Positions 16,436-25,057 of a stretch of DNA of 64,000 bases are shown in pieces. The stretch's first letter is position 1; each line of letters starts with the position of its first letter. The DNA is from Nitrosophilus labii. Lineage in GTDB: Bacteria > Campylobacterota > Campylobacteria > Campylobacterales > Nitratiruptoraceae. A program made the translations under genes and the position numbers. Under the pieces are notes generated by a model. The model saw nothing but the letters and a program-made list of their open reading frames with translations. It had not been told where the DNA came from and made no database searches. The stretch is taken from positions 38,673 through 102,672 of the forward strand of contig NZ_AP022827.1 in the NCBI RefSeq assembly GCF_014466985.1, in the 5' to 3' direction.

Positions 16436-18987
16436 GCTGCTTTCTCCTCTTCATTTACAAGATATTCTATTGCTTCTCCAAGAGTTAGACCATTGTTAAT
16501 AAGATCATTTATCCTTCTCTTATCTTCAGGATCAGTAGTTGTTAGATAATAGAAGATCTTATCCATTATTAATCTGTAAGGCAACTTATACTCTTCAGGA
16601 GTTATCATAAAAAGTTCCGAATACTCACCTTTAATTGTAGTGATAGAGCGAAGTATCGCTTTATCAAGTTCGTTAAAGTTAAACACTTCAGAATTTATCA
16701 ACATATTTATAGATGTTTCGGTTTGTTTCATAAACCATTTCCAAGAGGAGTTATTTACGATTACCGTTCCAGCCTTACTTAGACCGCCTGTTTTCGGATT
16801 ATAGATGTCGTCAAATCCTTGTGTCGCAAGAATGATTGAGCCATCATATTTACGAGCACGGCGATATGCTTGCTCAATGAAATCATCCATTCTCGGATTT
16901 TTACCAAGGAAACGGTGTGCTTCATCAAGTATTATTTGTATTCTATTTTGCCTTCCTGTATTAAGATACATCATTTGATTTATATGATATATCAAAAGCA
17001 TAATTATTGGGTCTCGAATATCAGGGTGATTTTCAATTCCTTTAAATTCAACAACAATAAACTCTTTTTTTATGTTAAATTGGTTTTTGCCTTCAAGAAA
17101 TTTTGAATATATACCACCACGGCAATACTGGCCAAGCTGGTCTCCAAAGTCTTGAAACCTTTGATCTTCAATCTGTTTGATTCTATCTCTTATATGTGTT
17201 ACTTCCATTCTATTGCCAATTTCACTATAAAGAGTTTTGATAATATCCTGCAATTTGGTTTTTATGAGTTTCTCATCTTCCAATGCCCGCTGTTCACTTT
17301 TAGAACTACCAAGCATATATACAAAGTCAGAAAGGTAAGCAAGATCTTCCATTAACTCTTCAAAAGAGTTGATTTCGCTAAAAGGGTTGAAGCTGATTGG
17401 TTTTTGCGGATCAAGGAAAATATACTGGCCATCTATGGTTTCGCATAATTTTAAAAATGAATTATCATAATCGAGGACAAAGACCCGGTCTCCTCTCGCA
17501 TAAGAGTTAAATCCAAGCATGTTAAGCAATACAGATTTACCGGCACCAGAGGTTGCAACAAGATAAGCGTTAAAGTTGATATTTGATTTAAAAAGGTCAA
17601 AGCCAGCAATTTGTGCTCTTCTTGATATCAACATTAGATTCGGGGTATTCCCTTTATAATCAGCCTCAAGGGGAATAAACTGTGCAACTTGATCCGGAAA
17701 CATAGTTCTATATTTTCCAGTTGTTTTAAAAAGATACTCTTTATTGATACCCATTGGCAGAGCTGCTATAAAATTCAGATGATGTATACCAAGAGCTTCA
17801 TCCAAAGACAAAGCTTTTGTTTCTCCCCCTTTATTCCAATAGCTCATTATAACTTGTGCATTTTCGCTCGCCTCGTTATAATTTTCACCGCTAACAAGTA
17901 CATTTAAGTCCATTGCGAAAAGACTTTCTTTTCTGTTATCGATTCTATCAAGGATCCCAACGCTTTCTTCTTTGGCTGCTGCAAAATTTCTAAATATTGC
18001 TTCAGACCATTTTTGTCCAAGGATCCAGGAATGATTTCTATGCACTGTTGCAGTTTTGGATTTAGGCATTTTAATAACTGATGTAGTTATGAAAAAAGTA
18101 TCCTTGAACTGATTGGTGTCGAGGGCTTTTGATACATAATCCCCTATTTTTTCACCAAAATCTCCTATAAAAGCATATTTTGGAAATGATTGCGGAGCAA
18201 GACTTATCCATGCCCGGCCATCATTTTCCATATGTGTGTCTTTTACAACAATTTTTGTATTTGAACTTATTAGCTGGCGGTTAATATACATTGTGTCATC
18301 ATAAAATGGTATATTTCTTAGATCGTGATTGCCATTAAATAATTCATAAAGGATGGGTTTTAAGTTCTCCGGTTTCTCAAATTCAGGAGCAAAATGGTTA
18401 GCTTTTAGAATATTTTTTAATACATCTTTATAGGCAAGAATATTCTCTTTTTTATTTGATTTTATTGAGACATATAAAACGAAGTTTTTAATTCTTGATG
18501 TCATAGAGAAAGATGGAGGCTCTTTTGTTTTTTTATAAAAAAACTCAGCCATATTATCGATTGCTTTTTCCATAAGTTCGGAATTGTTGTTGTCTATTTT
18601 TGCACGAAACTTATGCTCATTTCTCCATCTTTCAACCATACCTTTTATGTTCTTGCTTCCTATTAATGTAAACTGTATAAAGGTATCATCTGGCAATTTG
18701 TTCAGCATCTCTTCTACCGCTTTAGCAGTAGACTCTCCCATTCTGATTCTTGGTATGCATCTTAATACTACACCATAACTTCCATCATTATTGATGTATA
18801 TATTTTCTTTGTCATCAAAGATACGATAAGGCAAAAAGTCGGTTATTTTATAGCGTTTAAATAGCAAATTCCAATTTTTTACAAGCAAAGAGGCAATATC
18901 TTCTTTTGCGGAACTCCTCGTATAAATATAGTAGAGGGAAAATGTTATAAATGTTGCAGCTACAACAAAAAATACCATAGAATCCAT
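16432..18987 (-). CDS. traC: TraC, F-type secretion ATPase (VirB4 family)
   Basis: This 851-residue protein has normal TraC length. Walker A (ATSGAGKSVLLN) lies near residue 480 and a Walker B region (IQIILDEAHRFLGK) near residue 670, followed by the conserved GSIILATQGFDDIY segment. An N-terminal hydrophobic stretch may associate it with the membrane. TraC is the ATPase at the base of the mating channel that drives pilus assembly. It overlaps traV by one base and trbI by four, consistent with one polycistronic message. Confidence 0.95.
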   Translation of the reverse strand: MDSMVFFVVAATFITFSLYYIYTRSSAKEDIASLLVKNWNLLFKRYKITDFLPYRIFDDKENIYINNDGSYGVVLRCIPRIRMGESTAKAVEEMLNKLPDDTFIQFTLIGSKNIKGMVERWRNEHKFRAKIDNNNSELMEKAIDNMAEFFYKKTKEPPSFSMTSRIKNFVLYVSIKSNKKENILAYKDVLKNILKANHFAPEFEKPENLKPILYELFNGNHDLRNIPFYDDTMYINRQLISSNTKIVVKDTHMENDGRAWISLAPQSFPKYAFIGDFGEKIGDYVSKALDTNQFKDTFFITTSVIKMPKSKTATVHRNHSWILGQKWSEAIFRNFAAAKEESVGILDRIDNRKESLFAMDLNVLVSGENYNEASENAQVIMSYWNKGGETKALSLDEALGIHHLNFIAALPMGINKEYLFKTTGKYRTMFPDQVAQFIPLEADYKGNTPNLMLISRRAQIAGFDLFKSNINFNAYLVATSGAGKSVLLNMLGFNSYARGDRVFVLDYDNSFLKLCETIDGQYIFLDPQKPISFNPFSEINSFEELMEDLAYLSDFVYMLGSSKSEQRALEDEKLIKTKLQDIIKTLYSEIGNRMEVTHIRDRIKQIEDQRFQDFGDQLGQYCRGGIYSKFLEGKNQFNIKKEFIVVEFKGIENHPDIRDPIIMLLIYHINQMMYLNTGRQNRIQIILDEAHRFLGKNPRMDDFIEQAYRRARKYDGSIILATQGFDDIYNPKTGGLSKAGTVIVNNSSWKWFMKQTETSINMLINSEVFNFNELDKAILRSITTIKGEYSELFMITPEEYKLPYRLIMDKIFYYLTTTDPEDKRRINDLINNGLTLGEAIEYLVNEEEKAA

Positions 18988-19439
18988 TATTTCACCTCAT
19001 TGAAATCAAAGATTTTTTCATCTTTTTTGTCGCTTCCCTGATCCGCAAGCACCCATTCGCCTTCTTTGATTTTTATATAACTTGTCTGGTACCCATGATA
19101 GATTCCGCTTTTTGAGACATACGGATAAATTATCATCTTTGCAAAAAGTGGTTGTCGATAAAGAGGCATATTCTCTTTGACTTTCATATTTTCTATTACA
19201 GCATCTTTTTTATGCTTTTGCGCATATACCGGTGAAGTTTTTAAGAGTTTTTTCTCAACGCTTTCGGGGGTACTTTGTCCTGCAAACTCTCTTATCACAG
19301 CCATTTTTTCATTATTGGACAACTTGTTTTTTTGCTCTTTTTTAGGAGCTGGAATAGTTATGTTGTTGCTTGTACTGGCGCATCCTGTTAATAGCATGGT
19401 TGCTATTAACATACTCATCATTACTGCATTTTTCTTCAT
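18987..19439 (-). CDS. TraV-like outer-membrane lipoprotein (C-terminal TraV part)
   Basis: This 150-residue protein has a lipoprotein signal with lipobox LTGC (Cys19). Its C-terminal half (MPLYRQPLFAKMIIYPYVSKSGIYHG ... GEWVL) resembles the end of F TraV, where a proline-arginine stretch precedes a W-APY-D motif. The Cys-rich block that normally follows the TraV lipobox is missing here but is present in the protein encoded at 19929-20537. The two may divide one TraV role in the outer-membrane core. Confidence 0.7.
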   Translation of the reverse strand: MKKNAVMMSMLIATMLLTGCASTSNNITIPAPKKEQKNKLSNNEKMAVIREFAGQSTPESVEKKLLKTSPVYAQKHKKDAVIENMKVKENMPLYRQPLFAKMIIYPYVSKSGIYHGYQTSYIKIKEGEWVLADQGSDKKDEKIFDFNEVK

Positions 19440-19441
19440 TT

Positions 19442-19960
19442 CTAATCCTTTTTAAAAGTTATTTTTGGTGTGATTATTACGGTTTTTGCACTTACATATC
19501 CTGGCCTATCGGCAAGTTTTATCCAGCTATAACCTTTTTTGTTTACGACTATTTTTTCAAAATAGAATTTTTCTCCTCTTTTAAGCCATCCAAGTTTCTT
19601 TGATCTGGCGGTAGGCTTTTCTCTTACATTTACAGCAGATACACTTACAATGGCTTCTTGTTTTATGAGAGGTTCATAATATTTTACATTTACAGCATCA
19701 ATCTTTTTTCTGTTCTCCAAAGCGATATTTTTTACAGTCTCAATATTTTTAGTATGTTCTAATATTTTTTGCTCCAACATTCTTATTTTCTTATTATGTT
19801 CTTTATGATAATTAATAAGTTTTACAAGTGCTGTTTGCATGGCTTCAAGATCTTTTTTTGGTATAGATACATATTCTGCATTATTGCCGGCTATCAATGT
19901 AACAGATAATATGCAGACGGATAAAAATTTACTTAACGATACTTTTATGAATGTATCCAT
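19442..19960 (-). CDS. Exported coiled-coil protein with an SH3-like domain
   Basis: This 172-residue protein has an N-terminal hydrophobic signal, a coiled-coil segment (about residues 35-95) and a C-terminal bacterial SH3-like domain (VSAVNVREKPTARSKKLGWLKRG, WIKLADRPGYVSAKTV). Such domains often bind peptidoglycan. It lies between two TraV-like genes and overlaps the upstream one by 32 bases. It is probably a periplasmic part of the envelope-spanning mating channel. Confidence 0.7.
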   Translation of the reverse strand: MDTFIKVSLSKFLSVCILSVTLIAGNNAEYVSIPKKDLEAMQTALVKLINYHKEHNKKIRMLEQKILEHTKNIETVKNIALENRKKIDAVNVKYYEPLIKQEAIVSVSAVNVREKPTARSKKLGWLKRGEKFYFEKIVVNKKGYSWIKLADRPGYVSAKTVIITPKITFKKD

Positions 19961-20537
19961 CTTCTATCCTTATCCAGCCATTTTTTTCATATTTTGCATA
20001 AAGCTCTTCACCTCTTTTTGCAACTCTCAGTATTTTTGCTTCGCAAGATGGAGCTTGTCTGATATTTGCATTGGCAACACATACTTTTACAATCTTGTTT
20101 AGCTGTATAACTGTATCAGTACCATTTGTTTTGCTGCACTCATTAAGCTTTGTTTTCTCATATACAGCGGATTTATATTGGTTTTTGTCAATTTCTATGA
20201 TAATAGATTTCTCACGAGTAATTTTTTGCAGTTCAACTGCTTCTATAATATCCTTTAGCTTTTGGTTCTCTTTTGTTATCTCAGTTTCATATTGCAGTTT
20301 GTCCATCTCTTTTTGATCTTTATCTTTGCATTTATTACAATCATTTTCACCAATGCGTTTTTTCTGCAAAGCGTCCAGATCATCGTTGCTCATTTCATAC
20401 ACTTCGCTAACACTTGCACATACTCCATTATTCTTTCCCTTTAGACAACTAAAATCATCCTTGTACGGCATCATGGCGCATCCTGAATACAATATTGCCA
20501 TTGCCGCAGAGGAGAGTATAAGATTTATTTTTATCAT
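19929..20537 (-). CDS. TraV-like lipoprotein with a C-terminal SH3-like domain
   Basis: The 202-residue product has a lipobox (LYSGC, Cys20). The block MMPYKDDFSCLKGKNNGVC ASVSEVYEMS carries the C-x(n)-G-x-C pattern that follows the lipid anchor in many TraV proteins. A coiled coil (about residues 80-110) leads to a short SH3-like domain (VKVCVANANIRQAPSCEAKIL). It starts four bases before the dsbC-like stop. It is the best TraV candidate by its N-terminus, while the gene at 18987 resembles the TraV C-terminus. Confidence 0.7.
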   Translation of the reverse strand: MIKINLILSSAAMAILYSGCAMMPYKDDFSCLKGKNNGVCASVSEVYEMSNDDLDALQKKRIGENDCNKCKDKDQKEMDKLQYETEITKENQKLKDIIEAVELQKITREKSIIIEIDKNQYKSAVYEKTKLNECSKTNGTDTVIQLNKIVKVCVANANIRQAPSCEAKILRVAKRGEELYAKYEKNGWIRIEDGYIHKSIVK

Positions 20538-21307
20538 TTGTTATCCTTTGGCTTTAGATACTTACTTATTTTTGGAATATCTCTTCCCTGGATAATATCT
20601 ACGACTTTGGTTCCGTTTTTCTCAACCACATAAATTTTAGGAGTTCCTGTCACACCAAGTTTTGCAGCAAGTTTTTTCATTTTTGCAAGTTTTTCTTTGG
20701 CTTCATTTGTAATTGTTATATTTGCATCTTTATTGGTTTTTCTGATTTTTGAAAAAGCTTTTTTCGGATCGTCTGATGAAAGTATTTCCAAGCTCCATTT
20801 TTTTGCATGTTTATGAAAAGCAAGGGGGAAAAAATTTAGATAAATCGTTGAGTCATTTTCTTCCAAGAAAGATTCAACATCCCTACAATATGGACATTCC
20901 GGATCTGTAAAAATAACAAACTCATATTTGTTGCCACCCTTTCCGTTTACGATTTTTACGGCGTTCTTTATTAATTCCTGTTTTTTTAAGGTTTTAATTT
21001 TTTTGTCGGTTAGCTCTTGTTGCCACTTTATCCTATCATTTGCGGTTATATTCGTACCTCTTGCTGTATATATTTCACCCACAAATATCAGTCTTTTAAA
21101 TGGATTTATATAAAGTATTTGGCCGTTATCAAGATAGGCTTTATAAAACCCATCAATCTCGCCTCTTGCTACTTTTTCAACTTTTGTTCCAGGTATAATA
21201 CTTTTTACAAGGGCCTCTTCCTGCTCTTCCGTTAAAGTTTTTGCATTTAAAATGGAACCGGATAGAAACGCTATTACCGTTATACCGCTTAAAATTTTTA
21301 TTCTCAT
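20534..21307 (-). CDS. DsbC/DsbG-type periplasmic thiol-disulfide isomerase
   Basis: This 257-residue protein has a signal peptide (to about residue 22), an N-terminal dimerisation-like domain and a thioredoxin fold with active site CPYC (TDPECPYCRDVE, near residue 137). The cis-proline loop is seen as GVTGTPKIYV near residue 222. Enzymes of this type isomerise disulfides in cysteine-rich transfer proteins such as TraH, TraU and TraN. It overlaps traB upstream by four bases. Confidence 0.88.
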   Translation of the reverse strand: MRIKILSGITVIAFLSGSILNAKTLTEEQEEALVKSIIPGTKVEKVARGEIDGFYKAYLDNGQILYINPFKRLIFVGEIYTARGTNITANDRIKWQQELTDKKIKTLKKQELIKNAVKIVNGKGGNKYEFVIFTDPECPYCRDVESFLEENDSTIYLNFFPLAFHKHAKKWSLEILSSDDPKKAFSKIRKTNKDANITITNEAKEKLAKMKKLAAKLGVTGTPKIYVVEKNGTKVVDIIQGRDIPKISKYLKPKDNK

Positions 21308-22593
21308 TTTTGTGCCCCTTGTCCATTATTCATTTCATCTTCCACCGTTTTAAGTATTACTTTTTCAGTGTTTATAATATCTATCACCCTTCCAGCTGAT
21401 ATTTCGATGACAGGTGCAACCTGATCGGCCATTTTGAGGTAAAAATCTGCAAGTTTTTCAGCCGCTTTGCTCATACCGCTAAATGCTCCCATTTTAAGAG
21501 CGTCAGTAGTTGTCAAATCGTTATATGTAGTAGTTGTTCCAGTTGTTCCAGTCAAAACGATTTGATTTTGTTTTTGAAAAGCTTCCCCTACCCCCTGTAA
21601 AAAACCGGCTATCAATGATCTTGCAAGCAATGCACCTTGTTTTGTAACCACTTCACCTCTTAAACCAAGCTTTCCATCCTCACCTGTTGCAGCACCTTTA
21701 AACGGCATATCTATATGTTTACCCTCTTTTGTTACACACGACAAGGTGTTTGTCCTGATATACGCTCTTTCACTTGTCAAATCTCCATATCCTTCGCCAG
21801 TTATAAAACATTCGTCAATATCAAATCTCCATCTGTTGGGCAAAATTGACATATCCACAACTTTCATTAGAACAGGCAAAGGAGAAGTTTTTGCAGCAGT
21901 CATCGTTGGTGCATCCATACCTGATAGAAGAACCACCTTTGTAATTGACCCTGTTGAGATTATATTTTCCGGCCCAATATCTTTTTTCTCCTCTTTTTTG
22001 TCCGGTTCTTGTACTTTTTTATATTCAAGGGCACCTTCTACTTTTGATACTTTTATAATCTCTTTTTTTTGAATTTTAGGTACTGTGCCGAGTCTTGTTA
22101 ATCCATATGTATTTTCGGTGCCATTCCAATCGTCAGGTTTTGGATATGAAGAATAAAGGTTGTCTCCTTTTTTCCCGAAAGGTATTATATTGCTGCTTTG
22201 AGGACGCATGTTTTGTGGTATATTACCTTTCATGAATTTTTGCTGCTCTTGTTTCATTTTCAGCATAAATTTTTTCATTTCCTTTAGCTCTTGCTTTAAT
22301 TTTTCATTTTCACGGATTAAACTATCAACATTTTTTTTAGCGATTTTTAGATCGACAGCTGCTTCTCCAACCCATCTTGTTTTTGCAGTATTATCTTCAT
22401 TTACTATCTCAAATTTACCTATATCTTTTTTAGGTTTGCTCTCTTCATCACCCACCATCATTAACAGCATTAGCAAAATTGCAAAAAGCCCTATAAATAT
22501 AAGAATTTTATTCGTGGCTTGATGCTTTTCAGCGTTTGCAGGATCTTTGTCGTTGCTAAATAGTTTTAGAAAAAAATTTTCTTTCCCGCTCAT
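21304..22593 (-). CDS. traB: TraB, inner-membrane scaffold of the mating channel
   Basis: This 429-residue protein has a cytoplasmic start, one membrane segment (IFIGLFAILLMLLMMVG, about residues 31-47) and a coiled coil (about residues 85-125). The VirB10-like domain carries the conserved GMDAPTMTAAKTSPLPVLM and FDIDECFITGEGYGDLTSERAYIR blocks. TraB links inner and outer membrane parts and interacts with TraK and TraV. It overlaps traK by four bases. Confidence 0.95.
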   Translation of the reverse strand: MSGKENFFLKLFSNDKDPANAEKHQATNKILIFIGLFAILLMLLMMVGDEESKPKKDIGKFEIVNEDNTAKTRWVGEAAVDLKIAKKNVDSLIRENEKLKQELKEMKKFMLKMKQEQQKFMKGNIPQNMRPQSSNIIPFGKKGDNLYSSYPKPDDWNGTENTYGLTRLGTVPKIQKKEIIKVSKVEGALEYKKVQEPDKKEEKKDIGPENIISTGSITKVVLLSGMDAPTMTAAKTSPLPVLMKVVDMSILPNRWRFDIDECFITGEGYGDLTSERAYIRTNTLSCVTKEGKHIDMPFKGAATGEDGKLGLRGEVVTKQGALLARSLIAGFLQGVGEAFQKQNQIVLTGTTGTTTTYNDLTTTDALKMGAFSGMSKAAEKLADFYLKMADQVAPVIEISAGRVIDIINTEKVILKTVEDEMNNGQGAQK

Positions 22594-23363
22594 TTTTCAG
22601 CCTTTACTATAATTACAACTTGAGCTTTTTGAAACGGAAGCAACAAATTTGCTTCATTGCCATAGTAAACCGTAACAGCTTTAGGTTTACCGGGAGAGAA
22701 TTTTGCAATTTTTTTTGCATCTATTGTCATTGGTTTTTTTGTTGTATTGATTACATCAATCAGATAAGCGTTGTATAAAACACCTTTATAAACAGCCTTT
22801 ACAATATATCTTTTTCCCTCCTCTTTACCTATTTGTTCATTTAATGGTTTCAACTGGTAGCCAAGAGGGGTATTGCCTTTTAATATTTGGGTTGTTATTT
22901 TGGCCAACACTGTAACATAGTCATCTTCCGTTTCATACTTTAAGATCTCTTTTGCCTTTTTGGTAAAATCGTTAACTATTATTGTTTGGGCTTTTATATT
23001 TTTAGGTATAAGAGCAAAAGTGTATGTTTTGTTTTCCGTTACAAAAAAAACTTCAGCAGGCTTTGCTTTGGTATAGATTATTTCAGGTTCTCCGACAGGT
23101 TTCATTTTGTTTTTGCCAATTTGTTCAAGCTTCTCTTTTTTAATTGGGATATATTTTATAAAAGCCTGATTACCGTTTATTTTTATATCTACACCCTTTT
23201 CCTTTGAATATGCAACATCAAGTATTTTAGAAGGGAGTACTATTCTATTTACAGATCTGTTTGAAACCTTGACGGTTACGGTTTCAGAGGTAGGATTATC
23301 GATAATTGTAACAGCAAGCATTTGTGTTATCGCAAATACCACCATTAACATCATTTTCTTCAT
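22590..23363 (-). CDS. traK: TraK, periplasmic mating-channel secretin-like protein
   Basis: This 257-residue protein has a signal peptide (to about residue 18) and a beta-rich VirB9-like body. An N-terminal strand domain contains VKVSNRSVNRIVLPSKI, and a C-terminal domain (about residues 195-257) contains YKGVLYNAYLIDVINTTKKPM. TraK forms the outer-membrane core with TraV and TraB. Its stop and the traB start overlap in an ATGA, as is usual in this operon. Confidence 0.88.
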   Translation of the reverse strand: MKKMMLMVVFAITQMLAVTIIDNPTSETVTVKVSNRSVNRIVLPSKILDVAYSKEKGVDIKINGNQAFIKYIPIKKEKLEQIGKNKMKPVGEPEIIYTKAKPAEVFFVTENKTYTFALIPKNIKAQTIIVNDFTKKAKEILKYETEDDYVTVLAKITTQILKGNTPLGYQLKPLNEQIGKEEGKRYIVKAVYKGVLYNAYLIDVINTTKKPMTIDAKKIAKFSPGKPKAVTVYYGNEANLLLPFQKAQVVIIVKAEK

Positions 23364-23923
23364 TTTTTATCCTTTACAACTTTAATATCTATTATCCAAA
23401 AGCGTCCTTCTTTAATCTTATAATTTATATGAACTATTGCAGGAGTATTATTTACTACTTTATCTGAGATAATATCCTTTATAATCCCAGAAACCTTTAT
23501 AACGCCCTTCTCCTTTACATCTACCATTGAAGGGAAAAAGACCCGGCTTATACCATTGTCAGTAATATAGTTCATTTGTTCTATTAATTTTGCTTTTACT
23601 TCATAGTAAGCATTTGGAGAAACAAGAAGCAAAATATTTTCCACATTAGATTTTGCACTCTCTTTTGTAACATTTAAAAGGTTATATACTATAAAAAGAC
23701 CAACTTCCTCAAGATAGGATTTAGATACCTGATTACCGGTTACCCAAAATTCCTTAGTAACCATTTTAGGGGGCATGAAGATTACTTTTTGATTGTTTAT
23801 TCTTGTGCTTATCAGGTACGTTTGATATGCAATTATGCCTACCAAACCAATAGTTACCATTCTGAATGTCCAGTTTTCGAATATGTATTTATCCATTTTG
23901 AATTTAAACTTTTCGTATTTCAT
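23360..23923 (-). CDS. traE: TraE, inner-membrane mating-channel protein
   Basis: This 187-residue VirB8-like protein has one N-terminal membrane segment (about residues 22-38) and a periplasmic domain with the TraE signature (MPPKMVTKEFWVTGNQVSKSYLEEVG). Its length is typical for the family. It lies in canonical order between traL and traK and abuts traL. Confidence 0.92.
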   Translation of the reverse strand: MKYEKFKFKMDKYIFENWTFRMVTIGLVGIIAYQTYLISTRINNQKVIFMPPKMVTKEFWVTGNQVSKSYLEEVGLFIVYNLLNVTKESAKSNVENILLLVSPNAYYEVKAKLIEQMNYITDNGISRVFFPSMVDVKEKGVIKVSGIIKDIISDKVVNNTPAIVHINYKIKEGRFWIIDIKVVKDKK

Positions 23924-24223
23924 TTACGCTCCTGTAAAAATTCTCATGTATGAAGGCGGTAAAGTTTTTGGCTGGCGTATACCAAGCATATAAAGTATGT
24001 GAAGAAAAAAACCCTTAATCTTTGATTTTTTTATTTTCTCATATAGAGTTGCAGTCAGAACCCCAAGTCCAAAAAAAGTCGAAAAGGGGATAAAACCTTT
24101 TGTAAACATAATTGCTATACCTATAAAAATTGAAAATACTACAAGAGTATCTATTTCCCAGTTGCCAAACATCGGTTTAGTATCTATATATTTATTTATA
24201 TGTATATACCCTTCTGGGGCCAT
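23924..24223 (-). CDS. traL: TraL, small inner-membrane transfer protein
   Basis: The 99-residue protein opens with YIHINKYIDTKPMFGNWEIDT, which matches the start of TraL, followed by two closely spaced membrane segments (about residues 27-68). TraL is VirB3-like and works with TraC and TraE. It follows the pilin after a strong hairpin and a second small palindrome (24251-24269). Confidence 0.92.
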   Translation of the reverse strand: MAPEGYIHINKYIDTKPMFGNWEIDTLVVFSIFIGIAIMFTKGFIPFSTFFGLGVLTATLYEKIKKSKIKGFFLHILYMLGIRQPKTLPPSYMRIFTGA

Positions 24224-24250
24224 GTTTTCTCCTTTTAATGTATTTGACCA

Positions 24251-24269
24251 ATTCTTTCATTGAAAGAAT
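24251..24269. repeat. Palindrome between pilin and traL
   Basis: ATTCTTTCA and TGAAAGAAT form a perfect 9-base inverted repeat around one base. It lies 28 bases upstream of the traL start. It could be an RNA hairpin in the intercistronic leader or a protein-binding site. Confidence 0.4.
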
Positions 24270-24282
24270 CGATAAAATACAT

Positions 24283-24313
24283 TTTTTGCAAAGGGAAAAC
24301 CCCTTTGCAAAAA
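24283..24313 (-). other. 13-bp stem-loop directly after the pilin gene
   Basis: TTTTTGCAAAGGG and CCCTTTGCAAAAA form a perfect 13-base stem with a 5-base loop, starting immediately after the pilin stop codon. On the minus-strand transcript no U-run follows the stem, so it looks more like an mRNA stabiliser or partial attenuator than a full terminator. Such structures commonly raise pilin expression over the downstream genes. Confidence 0.65.
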
Positions 24314-24598
24314 TTAGAATGTAGCACTGTTGATTGCACTTATAATGTTGTTGCCCTGAGTAATCAAGACTGCAAATCCAAGCATTAGGAAAAATTGCAG
24401 GATTGAACCAGCAAATGCTCGCCACACACCTACTGCAAAAAACATCAGGGCTATGATTCTTGCAACATATGTGTCGTCAAGCCAACCAGATAATGTATTC
24501 CACAATGTCTGGGCACCTAAATTATCCGTATTGCCAGCAAACGCCGAAACCGAGAAAAATGCAAACATGACAAAAATGATTGCAAGTTTTTTCTTCAA
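24314..24598 (-). CDS. traA: TraA-like F-type pilin precursor
   Basis: The 94-residue product starts with TTG, preceded by a strong AAAGGAGTGAC site. It has a signal peptide ending near SAFA-G (residue 21) and a mature chain of about 70 residues with two hydrophobic helices (ARIIALMFFAVGVWRAFAG and ILQFFLMLGFAVLI). This matches conjugative pilins in size and topology. It is the first gene of the minus-strand transfer operon, immediately before traL, as in F. Confidence 0.85.
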   Translation of the reverse strand: MKKKLAIIFVMFAFFSVSAFAGNTDNLGAQTLWNTLSGWLDDTYVARIIALMFFAVGVWRAFAGSILQFFLMLGFAVLITQGNNIISAINSATF

Positions 24599-24671
24599 GT
24601 GTCACTCCTTTTTGTGATATTTTATGAGCAAATTAAAGTTTTTCTCTTCCTTTGCACCTCCTTTAAGCTGA

Positions 24672-24694
24672 TTTTAGATGTTTTTCATCTAAAA
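24672..24694. promoter_or_regulatory. 23-bp operator upstream of the pilin operon
   Basis: TTTTAGATG and CATCTAAAA flank five T residues, making the most symmetrical copy of the plasmid's 23-bp element. It lies 74 bases upstream of the pilin start and 114 bases upstream of the divergent regulator gene at 24808. It could therefore control both directions. Confidence 0.65.
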
Positions 24695-24807
24695 TTATAT
24701 ATCAACTTTATTAAAGTTTTATTAAATTCTTTTGTAGTAAAATGCAAACAATTGATATTTTTCTATATATTTTTAATATTTAACATATAAATTCCTAAAG
24801 GAATTAC

Positions 24808-25056
24808 ATGGAAAAAGATGAGGCTTTATTATCTTCTTCTATCAACAAAGTCAAAGCATATACAAGTATAAATTTAAAAAAGAATGCAACTTTTAAAGAT
24901 CTTGGTGATATTGCAAATTACAATGGCATGAATTTTTATAATTGGGCACAAGGGAAATATTCTCCTAAATCTGTTATAAGTACCTTCAAAATTCTTGCTT
25001 CTTTGACAGATGAGCAAATCATTGACATTATTAATGACTGGAGAAGCAGGGCGTAA
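24808..25056 (+). CDS. Small HTH-like regulator divergent from the tra operon
   Basis: This 82-residue protein resembles the N-terminal domain of phage CI-type repressors. Helices around TFKDLGDIANYNGMNFYNWAQGKY would form a helix-turn-helix that tolerates a recognition helix at MNFYNWAQ. It is preceded by an AAAGGAATT site and is divergent from the pilin operon, with the 23-bp palindrome between them. It is a candidate regulator of transfer. No direct proof of DNA binding is visible. Confidence 0.65.
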   Translation: MEKDEALLSSSINKVKAYTSINLKKNATFKDLGDIANYNGMNFYNWAQGKYSPKSVISTFKILASLTDEQIIDIINDWRSRA

Positions 25057-25057
25057 A

